64,000 nt of DNA from Pusillimonas sp044464525 (lineage in GTDB: Bacteria > Pseudomonadota > Gammaproteobacteria > Burkholderiales > Burkholderiaceae_B). The stretch covers positions 112,840-176,839 of the forward strand of contig NZ_JBIQLE010000005.1 of NCBI RefSeq assembly GCF_044464525.1, read 5' to 3'. Every line of letters begins with the position of its first letter. Within the stretch, counting starts at the first letter, position 1. This document shows, in pieces, positions 44,414 through 51,376 of this stretch. The notes below the pieces were generated by a model. That model was not told the origin of the DNA, did not search any database, and saw nothing but the letters and a program-made list of their open reading frames with translations. The position numbers were made by a program, and so were the translations under genes.

Positions 44414-45277
44414 TTGATCCGTAGAGCGGCGTTGTGCGTCCTGATGGCCGCCTGCATGCCGGCCATGACGCCGGCCTGGGCGCAAAGCGCCGCGCCCCCC
44501 TCCCGCGTCGTGACACTGGCCCCGCACATCACCGAAATGGTGTTCGCCGCCGGCGCCGGCCACGCCCTGGTCGGCACCGTAGTCAGCAGCAATTACCCCC
44601 CCGACGCCCGCAACCTGCCCAAAATCGGAGATGGCGCAGCCAGCGTCAACGCTGAAGCGCTGATCCGCCTGAAGCCCGACCTGGTGCTGGCCTGGCAACA
44701 CACCGGCGCCGTCGCCGCCCTGGCCCCACTATTGCAAAGCATGGGCATCCCTCTCGCGCTCGTCGCCCCTGATCGAATCGCCGACATCCCCGACCAGATC
44801 GAAAAACTGGGCAGCCGCCTGGGCACCCCCCAACACGCAAGCCGCAAAGCCGACACCCTGCGCACAACCCTTCATGCACTGGAAAACCAATACGCCAATC
44901 GACCAGCACTACGAGTCTTCATAGAAATTGGCCACACGCCCTTGTACGCAGTCGGCCACGACACCATGCTGAACGACGCCCTACGCATCTGCGGCGGCGT
45001 CAACATCTTCGACAACAGCCGCTTGGCAGCGCTACCACTGGGCCCCGAACATGTCCTGCAAAAGCATCCCCAGGTCATACTCATCGCCGGCACGACCCCC
45101 CTGCAAGAACAACGGGCCAAAGACCGCTGGGCCAAACTAGGCCTCACCCCCGCCGCAGGCACCCATCTGTACGGCATCAACCCGGATGCCCTCTTCCGTC
45201 CAGGCCCAAGGCTGATCGAAGCCACAACCGAGATATGCCGCGTCTTGGAACACACTAGAACGCAGCCCGAAGAATAA
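44414..45277 (+). CDS. btuF: Cobalamin-binding periplasmic protein, BtuF type
   Basis: The mature protein starts RVVTLAPHITEMVFAAGAGHALVGT, the BtuF/helical-backbone pattern, and contains EALIRLKPDLVLAWQ and a late GPEHVLQKHPQVIL. The frame opens at an ATG at 44282, five bases after btuB, but the first 44 residues are not signal-like. A TTG at 44414 gives a proper Sec signal (LIRRAALCVLMAACMPAMTPAWA) and 287 residues; 44444 is another option. It should hand B12 to an inner-membrane importer, but no btuC or btuD gene follows. Confidence 0.85.
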   Translation: MIRRAALCVLMAACMPAMTPAWAQSAAPPSRVVTLAPHITEMVFAAGAGHALVGTVVSSNYPPDARNLPKIGDGAASVNAEALIRLKPDLVLAWQHTGAVAALAPLLQSMGIPLALVAPDRIADIPDQIEKLGSRLGTPQHASRKADTLRTTLHALENQYANRPALRVFIEIGHTPLYAVGHDTMLNDALRICGGVNIFDNSRLAALPLGPEHVLQKHPQVILIAGTTPLQEQRAKDRWAKLGLTPAAGTHLYGINPDALFRPGPRLIEATTEICRVLEHTRTQPEE

Positions 45278-45366
45278 GCATGCTCCAGACACACCAATAA
45301 GCTCAACGTTGAGCAGCTTTAATGCTGAACTATTTATCCTATGCACGGCAGTCAAATATCCAGCGC

Positions 45367-45486
45367 TTCGGCGTCTCGGCGTCTCGGCGTCTCGGCGTCT
45401 CGGCATTTCGGCATTTCGGCATTTCGGCATTTCGGGTTTCGGGTTTCCGGTTTCGGGTTTCGAGTTTCGAGTTTCGAGTTTCGGGA
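45367..45486 (+). repeat. Tandem array: eight 8-base units, then eight 7-base units
   Basis: From 45367 to 45430 there are eight copies of an octamer (TTCGGCGT, CTCGGCGT, then TTCGGCAT); from 45431 to 45486 there are eight heptamers (TTCGGGT, then TTCGAGT). The unit slides gradually from one sequence to the next while the period drops from 8 to 7. Weaker GTTTCAAG-like echoes occur at about 45687 and 45730. It is not coding: the reading frame would change through the array. Confidence 0.95.
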
Positions 45487-45490
45487 TTTC

Positions 45491-45760
45491 TCAATCTGCA
45501 GGTTGTGCCTGTACTGCGGCATCCCTGCAGCGTACGGCGTAGCCAAGCTCACCAAAGCCGTCCCTCGCGTCAACGCCGCTCTCGCACAGCCCGTCAAAGC
45601 GATGATCAAAGAGCCGCCGTCGCTCAGCTACTGGATCGTGGCACATCGGCCCGCATGAACAAGAACACGGTCCAGCGCCTCTTTCAGGGTTTCAAGGTAC
45701 AAGAACTCGGACCATCACCTCTTGCAGAGTTTCAAGGTTTCAAGTTTCCCCAGCTCCAGG
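45491..45760. pseudogene. Possible remnant of a LysR C-terminus in gene-free DNA
   Basis: No intact gene is present. Between about 45505 and 45690 a plus-strand frame reads PPSLSYWIVAHRPA, then a stop; a +1 shift continues as ARMNKNTVQRLFQG. This recalls the last residues of LysR effector domains (YWLVxHR followed by a basic helix). If real, it is a frameshifted fragment. The evidence is thin and the match is from memory. Confidence 0.2.
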
Positions 45761-45975
45761 CTCGGGGCGCTTCGGCATTTTGGGCGACGTCCGACCAAGC
45801 CTCGCACGCGGGTGGTTTTGGGAGGCAAGCCCCCCGCATGTCTGAGCGGCACGCCTGTCGGACCACCGGTCCGACGCCGCGAGTTCGGGGGGCGCCCAAA
45901 ACCACCTGCGTGCGAGGGAAGCCCGGCAAAGCCGGGCCGCCGGGAGCGGCGCCCAAAATGCCGGAGCGCCCCGAG
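45761..45975. repeat. 215-base imperfect palindrome (long hairpin element)
   Basis: Paired segments, outer to inner: 45761-45786 with 45950-45975 (one mismatch), 45800-45822 with 45895-45917 (one mismatch), 45829-45836 with 45886-45893 (perfect), 45846-45850 with 45876-45880, and the tip GTCGGACC-ACC-GGTCCGAC at 45857-45875. This is about 70 pairs in total. The right arm has an inserted hairpin GCCCGGC-AAA-GCCGGGC (45921-45937). The two arm mismatches would both be G-U pairs in a plus-strand RNA. It has no open frame of note, no transposase and no clear target-site duplication. It may be a MITE-like or REP-like element. Confidence 0.85.
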
Positions 45976-46181
45976 CCGCCTTAAAGACCCAGCATTCACG
46001 CGCCACGCTGCACTCCAGCCCCCGCAGCAATTCCCAGGAGAGCAAGCCCACCCTGCACAAACCCCACCAAATGCATTATCCTTTTACATTGACAGCAGCA
46101 AACCTTTCACATACGGCACGCCGGCACCGCATCAACCTGATCGCGCGACATCCCGGCGCCCCAATGCCACACCTCTCGTAA
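45976..46181. other. Upstream region of thiG
   Basis: About 200 bases with no gene. I looked for a TPP riboswitch (THI box) and for the small thiS gene that usually precedes thiG and found neither. An AT-richer patch (about 46075-46110) may hold a promoter. No strong ribosome-binding site precedes the thiG ATG. Confidence 0.5.
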
Positions 46182-46976
46182 ATGACTCATACAGACACCT
46201 TCAAGCTCGCCGGCCGCGAATACACCTCACGCCTGCTGGTCGGCACCGGAAAATACAAAGACTTCGAAGAAACCCGCAGCGCCATCCAGGCCAGCGGCGC
46301 ACAAATCGTCACCGTCGCCATCCGGCGCACCAATATCGGCCAGAATCCCGACGAGCCCAGCCTGCTCGACTTCCTGCCCCCCTCCCGGTACACCATCCTG
46401 CCCAACACCGCCGGCTGCTACACCGCCGACGACGCCGTTCGCACCCTGCGCCTGGCGCGCGAGCTGCTCGACGGCCACGACCTCGTCAAGCTCGAAGTGC
46501 TGGGCGATCAGAACAACCTCTTCCCCAACATGCCCGAAACACTTCAAGCCGCCAAAACCCTGGTCGAAGACGGCTTCAAGGTCATGGTTTACTGCGCCGA
46601 CGACCCCATCCAGTGCCGCATGCTCGAAGACATCGGTTGCGTGGCCATCATGCCCCTGGCCTCCCTCATCGGCTCCGGCATGGGAATACTCAACCCCTGG
46701 AACCTGCGCCTCATCATCGACCAATCCAACGTGCCGGTGCTCGTCGACGCCGGCGTGGGCACCGCCTCTGATGCCGCCGTCGCCATGGAACTCGGCTGCG
46801 ACGGCGTCCTGATGAACACCGCCATTGCCGGCGCACGCAATCCAATCCTGATGGCAAGCGCCATGAAAAAAGCCGTTGAAGCCGGCCGCGAAGCACATCT
46901 GGCCGGCCGCATGCCACGAAAGTTCTACAGCGCAGACCCCAGTTCGCCCACCGAGGGCCTGATCCAGTCGCGCTAG
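46182..46976 (+). CDS. thiG: Thiazole synthase ThiG
   Basis: ThiG builds the thiazole phosphate of thiamine from deoxyxylulose phosphate, dehydroglycine and ThiS-thiocarboxylate. The 264-residue TIM barrel has the family start LLVGTGKYKDFEETR, the Schiff-base Lys in LVKLEVLGD, and the phosphate-binding VDAGVGTASDAAVAMELG and DGVLMNTAIAGA. ThiD follows after 27 bases. ThiS and the glycine oxidase ThiO are not in the window, so the sulfur carrier must be encoded elsewhere. Confidence 0.97.
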   Translation: MTHTDTFKLAGREYTSRLLVGTGKYKDFEETRSAIQASGAQIVTVAIRRTNIGQNPDEPSLLDFLPPSRYTILPNTAGCYTADDAVRTLRLARELLDGHDLVKLEVLGDQNNLFPNMPETLQAAKTLVEDGFKVMVYCADDPIQCRMLEDIGCVAIMPLASLIGSGMGILNPWNLRLIIDQSNVPVLVDAGVGTASDAAVAMELGCDGVLMNTAIAGARNPILMASAMKKAVEAGREAHLAGRMPRKFYSADPSSPTEGLIQSR

Positions 46977-47003
46977 CAGCCCGACACTCGCATCCAACAA
47001 CAC

Positions 47004-47813
47004 ATGAATCCCAACACCCTTTCCATCGCCGGCGTAGACCCGTCCGGCGGCGCCGGCGTACTGGCCGACGTCAAGGCCATGAGCGCACTGGGCGCCTATG
47101 GCATGGCAGTGGTGGCGGCGCTTACCGCCCAGAACACACAGGGCGTCACAGCGATCAGCCCCGTCCCGCACGAGTTTGTCGCTCAACAGATCGACACCCT
47201 GTTTGCCGACATCCGCATAGACGCCGTCAAAATAGGCATGCTGGGCCAGCAAGCCGTCACACGCACCGTTGCCGAAAGACTGGCGCACTGGAAGCCCGCC
47301 CACATCGTGCTTGACCCGGTCATGATCGCCAAAAGCGGCGATGCCCTGCTCGAGCGAAGCGCCATCGACGAATTGCGAGAAAGCCTGTTGCCACTGGCAA
47401 CCGTGCTCACCCCCAACCTGCCCGAGGCCGGCGTACTGGTCCAAAGCTCGGCCGCCGACAACCTGCGCGACATGCGCCGGGTCGCAGAAAAGCTGCGCCG
47501 CCTGCTCAACCACTCGGGCGAGCGTTGGGTTTTCCTCAAGGGCGGCCACCTGCCAGGGTCCGACACCATCGACGTTCTGCACGATGGCGACCGCATGATA
47601 GAACTGCCGGGCCGCCGTATCGACACCCGCAACACCCACGGCACCGGCTGCACACTGTCCGCAGCGCTGGCCGCACTGCTGCCCCAGACCGGCGACCTGC
47701 CCGAAGCCGCCCAACAGGCCAAGGCTTATTTAGTGACGGCGATACAGCATGCGGATAAACTTCAGGTTGGCTCGGGACACGGTCCGGTGCATCATTTCCA
47801 CGCATGGTGGTAG
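47004..47813 (+). CDS. thiD: Hydroxymethylpyrimidine (phosphate) kinase ThiD
   Basis: ThiD phosphorylates HMP and HMP-P to give the pyrimidine half of thiamine. The 269-residue ribokinase-fold protein begins LSIAGVDPSGGAGVLADVKA, the ThiD signature, and has the anion-hole/catalytic motif NTHGTGCTLSAALAA near the C-terminus. It is coupled to thiG. The joining step would need ThiE activity; the only ThiE-like sequence here is the altered one fused to the Nudix domain at 20.8 kb. Confidence 0.97.
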   Translation: MNPNTLSIAGVDPSGGAGVLADVKAMSALGAYGMAVVAALTAQNTQGVTAISPVPHEFVAQQIDTLFADIRIDAVKIGMLGQQAVTRTVAERLAHWKPAHIVLDPVMIAKSGDALLERSAIDELRESLLPLATVLTPNLPEAGVLVQSSAADNLRDMRRVAEKLRRLLNHSGERWVFLKGGHLPGSDTIDVLHDGDRMIELPGRRIDTRNTHGTGCTLSAALAALLPQTGDLPEAAQQAKAYLVTAIQHADKLQVGSGHGPVHHFHAWW

Positions 47814-47900
47814 CAGGCCGCGCCAAGCCGCGCGGTGTAACCAAACCACACAGAATCGGTACAATGAGACCAGTTCATTCTTCTTTCTTTACATGACGTT

Positions 47901-48581
47901 ATGACCGCAACCGGACTATCCGACACAGAACTTGCTCGCTTCAACATGATCGAACAGCAAATCCGCCCTTGGCTGGTGCAAGACCACAAGGTGCTGCAGG
48001 CTCTGTTCGACGTGCGCCGCGAGCGCTTCGTTCCCCCTCGGATGCGGGCGTTGGCGTTCTCCGACGTCGAGCTTCCGCTTGTCGTCAGTGCTGTCGATAC
48101 ACACGAAACCATGCTCACCCCCAAGGTTGAAGCACGGCTGATCCAAGAACTGCAGCTCGAGCCCACCGATTGCGTGCTCGAGATCGGCACCGGCTCCGGC
48201 TACCAGGCCGCCCTTCTCGCTCGATTGGCGCAGCAGGTTACCAGTATCGAAATTGACAGCCGCATCGCCGCCTTCGGCTCTGAAAATCTTAGCCGTAACC
48301 AGATCGACAACGTCAAGGTCGAGATAGGCGACGCGCATGCAGGCTGGGGCACCGCAGAATACGATGCCATCCTTTTGACAGGTTCCGTACCCACCGTACC
48401 TGACGCCCTCAAGTACCAGCTAAGCATCGGCGGCCGCATGGTCGTCGTGGTCGGCACACAACCCGTCATGACCGCCTGCCGCATCACACGCACCAGCGCC
48501 GCCAGCTTCGATACCGAGGGCGTTTTCGACACTGTCATCAAGCCACTGCGCGGTACCGCAGTGTCGCAGTTCAAGTTTTAG
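47901..48581 (+). CDS. Protein-L-isoaspartate O-methyltransferase family protein
   Basis: The 226-residue protein has the Pcm-type N-terminus (ARFNMIEQQIRPW, LFDVRRERFVPP), the AdoMet motif VLEIGTGSGYQAALLARL and the late GGRMVVVVG. True Pcm enzymes repair isoaspartyl residues; this betaproteobacterial group next to tolC diverges in the active-site region, so methyl-acceptor identity is unsure. Its TAG is immediately followed by the tolC ATG, so tolC is translationally coupled to it. Confidence 0.88.
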   Translation: MTATGLSDTELARFNMIEQQIRPWLVQDHKVLQALFDVRRERFVPPRMRALAFSDVELPLVVSAVDTHETMLTPKVEARLIQELQLEPTDCVLEIGTGSGYQAALLARLAQQVTSIEIDSRIAAFGSENLSRNQIDNVKVEIGDAHAGWGTAEYDAILLTGSVPTVPDALKYQLSIGGRMVVVVGTQPVMTACRITRTSAASFDTEGVFDTVIKPLRGTAVSQFKF

Positions 48582-49940
48582 ATGCTGCGAAGCCCGATGC
48601 GCTACCTCGTCGCGGCACTGTGCTTGGCAGCCTGCCTTCCGGCATCCGCCCAAGACCTCCTGTCAATCTGGGCGGCCGCCCTGCAACGCGACCCCCTTTA
48701 TGCCGCCGCAAGCGCCGGACGCAACGCCGACCAAGAAAGAATCCCCCAGGCTCGCGCCAAGCTGCTGCCTTATGTCACGCTGGATTCAGCCGGGGAAATC
48801 GTCGACGTGCGACGCACCCATAACATGCAACACCACGAAACTCAACGCGTCGGACTGTGGGCTCTTACCCTTACCCAGCCGGTCATCGACGTTGGCAGAT
48901 GGAGCCAGCTTCGACAATCCGAATATATTGCCAGTTCGGCCGACCTGGCCTTGCAGCAAGCCTACCAAGACTTGATATTGCGGGTGTCGCAAGCGTATTT
49001 CGACGTCTTGGCAAGCCAAGACACGCTAGAGACCATCCAGGCCCAGAAAAGAGCCGTAGAAACCCAGCTTGAAGCCGCCGAACACGGCTTCCAGCTTGGC
49101 GCCACCACTGTCACCGACATCCACGAAGCCCGTTCGCGGCTCGACCTGCTCAACGCCTCCGAAATCGAGGCCCGCAACACCCTTCAGGTGAACGAAGACC
49201 AACTCGCCAAAATCATCGGCGAACGCCCGCGTACTTTGTTGGGCCTGGCTTCCGACACCTCTTTACCGCCGCCTTCCCCGGCACGGCTCGAAGACTGGAC
49301 CGCCCAGTCGTCCCAAGCCAGCCTTGACGTTGCGCGCGCCCACCTGGAAACCCTCATCGTCGAAAAACAGATCGATATCGCCAAAAGCGGCCACTACCCC
49401 ACGCTAAGCCTCTATGCGCAAACGGGCAGCGCCAGCGACCGCGGCATCTACGGACAGCGCAGCGGGCCGCGCTCGCTCGATTCCGCAGTGGGGCTGCAAC
49501 TGTCCATACCCATATTCAGCGGCGGGGAAATTTCCTCGCAAGTTCGCGAGCAAACTTCCAGGCTGCAACAAACCCGGTATATCCACGAAGCAGCCAAGCG
49601 CCAGGCGGTGCAATCGACGCAGCAGTATTTTTCCGGTGTTACCTCGGGGCTGTCACGCATCGAGGCTCTACGCGCAGCCGAGAAATCAAGCCTTGCGTCG
49701 CTTGAGGCCAACCGTACGGGATATGAACTTGGGGTGCGGGTGAACATCGATGTTCTCAACGCCCAACAACAGCTGTACGAAACGCGGCGCGCGCTGTCCC
49801 GGGCCCGTTACGACACTCTGATGAACAGCCTGCGCCTGAAAGCCGCCAGCGGCATCCTAAGCGACGAAGACATCGTCGCCATCAACACGCTGCTGGAAGA
49901 AAGACCCCTTAGGAACGAATCTTCCGCACAAGCGCAGTAG
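48582..49940 (+). CDS. tolC: TolC-family outer-membrane channel
   Basis: The 452-residue protein has a signal peptide (cleavage after PASA) and two outer-membrane-efflux repeats, with the TolC-like ARAKLLPYVTLD start, a coiled-coil rich middle, and GVRVNIDVLNAQQQLYETRR near the end. It forms the outer-membrane tunnel for type I secretion or AcrAB-like efflux, distinct from the lipidated NodT-type channel of the mdt operon. Its start abuts the pcm-like stop with no separate ribosome-binding site. Its last 32 bases overlap the end of the convergent rfaE2 gene. Confidence 0.94.
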   Translation: MLRSPMRYLVAALCLAACLPASAQDLLSIWAAALQRDPLYAAASAGRNADQERIPQARAKLLPYVTLDSAGEIVDVRRTHNMQHHETQRVGLWALTLTQPVIDVGRWSQLRQSEYIASSADLALQQAYQDLILRVSQAYFDVLASQDTLETIQAQKRAVETQLEAAEHGFQLGATTVTDIHEARSRLDLLNASEIEARNTLQVNEDQLAKIIGERPRTLLGLASDTSLPPPSPARLEDWTAQSSQASLDVARAHLETLIVEKQIDIAKSGHYPTLSLYAQTGSASDRGIYGQRSGPRSLDSAVGLQLSIPIFSGGEISSQVREQTSRLQQTRYIHEAAKRQAVQSTQQYFSGVTSGLSRIEALRAAEKSSLASLEANRTGYELGVRVNIDVLNAQQQLYETRRALSRARYDTLMNSLRLKAASGILSDEDIVAINTLLEERPLRNESSAQAQ

Positions 49941-50385
49941 TCGAGCGCTGGAATTTAAACGGAATCGCCACCGCGCGACCACCCCACGATTCGACCAGCG
50001 CCGTTTCAGGCAGCGCCTGCATGTCGTAGTCGCCGCCCTTCACGATAATGTCGGGCCGCAGCTGGGCGATCAGCTCGGCCGGCGTGTCTTCATCAAAGCT
50101 GGTCACGAACGAAACACAGCCCAACGCAGCCAGAAGCGCCGCCCGGTCGGCTTCAGTATTAAGCGGCCGGTCGGCGCCTTTTCCGAGACGCCGCACCGAG
50201 GCATCAGTATTGACCGCAACCACCAGGGTTGCCCCCAACTGTGCCGCTTCATCAAGATAGCTCGCATGGCCCCGATGCAAAATATCGAAGACCCCGTTGG
50301 TGAACACCAGCGGTCGAGCCAAAGCATCGGCCCGGGCGACGCAATCTTCGCGCGTCAGCACCTTGGCTTCGAAGCGGACGCTCAT
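49909..50385 (-). CDS. rfaE2: Heptose 1-phosphate adenylyltransferase, RfaE2 (HldE C-terminal) type
   Basis: The enzyme adenylates D-glycero-beta-D-manno-heptose 1-phosphate for the LPS inner core. The 158-residue cytidylyltransferase-fold protein has VFTNGVFDILHRGHASYL (HxGH motif) and NTDASVRRLGKG, matching the second domain of HldE; the kinase domain is absent, so a separate hldA must exist. It overlaps the ferritin-like gene by four bases (ATGA) and converges on tolC with a 32-base overlap. Confidence 0.93.
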   Translation of the reverse strand: MSVRFEAKVLTREDCVARADALARPLVFTNGVFDILHRGHASYLDEAAQLGATLVVAVNTDASVRRLGKGADRPLNTEADRAALLAALGCVSFVTSFDEDTPAELIAQLRPDIIVKGGDYDMQALPETALVESWGGRAVAIPFKFQRSTTALVRKIRS

Positions 50386-51242
50386 GCGCCGGCCGGCGCC
50401 GGCTGGCCCTTGGTCAGGCTCTTGCGATAGCGGTTGAGATCTTGCACGGTATTGAAAGTGGAATCCATCAACAACGACAGGTTGTGCAAGATGCGGGCGC
50501 TAACTTTACCTTCCCACTCTTTATCGAAGCAGATCTGGTTGTCGAGCCAGTTTTCCAGCCAGCCCGGGCTGGGCAACTTCGATTGCACCGTGTCGTTCGG
50601 GAACATGTCTTTGTTCACGTGCAGGTTCGTCGGATGCAGCGCCTGGGGCGTGCGATGGGCCGATGCCATCAGAACGCCGATCTTGGAAAAAGCCAGGCGG
50701 GCGGTTTGTCCGATATCTTGACCCTGGTGCACAAGGGCGCGTTTCATGTAGCGCAGGTAGGCGCCTGCATGACGGGCCTCATCTTGAGCGATGATCTTAT
50801 AGATCGCCTTGATGACGGGCTCGCTGTGCCAGTCGGCCGCGCGGCGATACCAGTGGTTAAGGCGGATCTCGCCGCAAAAGTGCAGCATCAGCGTCTCGAG
50901 CGCCGGAGCCGGATCGAACTCGAAGCGCACTTTATGCAGTTCGGCCTCGGTGGGAACCAGCTCGGGGCGGAAGCGCCGCAAGTATTCGATCAGGGCCAGA
51001 GAGTGCTTTTGCTCTTCGTAAAACCAGATCGACATGAAAGCGCAGAAATCGCTGTCATCACGGTTATCGCGCAAGAACATCTCGGTTGCCGGCAAGGCCG
51101 CCCACTCGGTGATCGCGTTCATCTTGATCGTGTAGGCCTGCTCGTCCGACAACTTACTTGCTTCGAACTGATCCCAGGGAATATCGGAGCCCATGTTCCA
51201 GCGCACCGCTTCCATTGATTTGAACAATTCAGGATAAAGCAT
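50382..51242 (-). CDS. Ferritin-like di-iron protein of unknown function
   Basis: From the ATG at 51242 (GAGAGA upstream) the protein has 286 residues. Four-helix ligands for a carboxylate-bridged di-iron centre can be picked out: Glu in ITEWAALPATEMF, ExxH in EEQKHS, Glu in CGEIRLNHWYR and ExxH in QDEARHAG. This E...ExxH...E...ExxH order is shared by ferritin-like oxygenases and acyl-ACP desaturases. The reaction is unknown. It sits between the ubiquinone gene ubiB and rfaE2, coupled to the latter. Confidence 0.8.
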   Translation of the reverse strand: MLYPELFKSMEAVRWNMGSDIPWDQFEASKLSDEQAYTIKMNAITEWAALPATEMFLRDNRDDSDFCAFMSIWFYEEQKHSLALIEYLRRFRPELVPTEAELHKVRFEFDPAPALETLMLHFCGEIRLNHWYRRAADWHSEPVIKAIYKIIAQDEARHAGAYLRYMKRALVHQGQDIGQTARLAFSKIGVLMASAHRTPQALHPTNLHVNKDMFPNDTVQSKLPSPGWLENWLDNQICFDKEWEGKVSARILHNLSLLMDSTFNTVQDLNRYRKSLTKGQPAPAGA

Positions 51243-51376
51243 AGGAATCTCTCTTCGTTTTCGTGAATCACCTGCGCTGGGAAATCCGCGCAAGCGTTAT
51301 CGTCAAGCCCGGGTCTTGCCCCGCCAGCATAAAACTTGAACTTGACAAATTCATGCAATAAAGCGTAATACCCAAT

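Noticed and set aside
45367..45486. Possible CRISPR array
   Set aside because: Units are 7-8 bases and directly adjacent, without spacers; no cas genes are near.
45322..45984. Open frame (220 codons) through the repeat and palindrome
   Set aside because: It consists of the tandem array and the palindrome; low complexity, with no ribosome-binding site or family resemblance.
45976..46181. TPP riboswitch ahead of thiG
   Set aside because: None of the conserved THI-box elements could be found.
46227..47714. Long open frame (495 codons) on the minus strand
   Set aside because: Covers thiG and thiD in antisense; both are intact and recognised.
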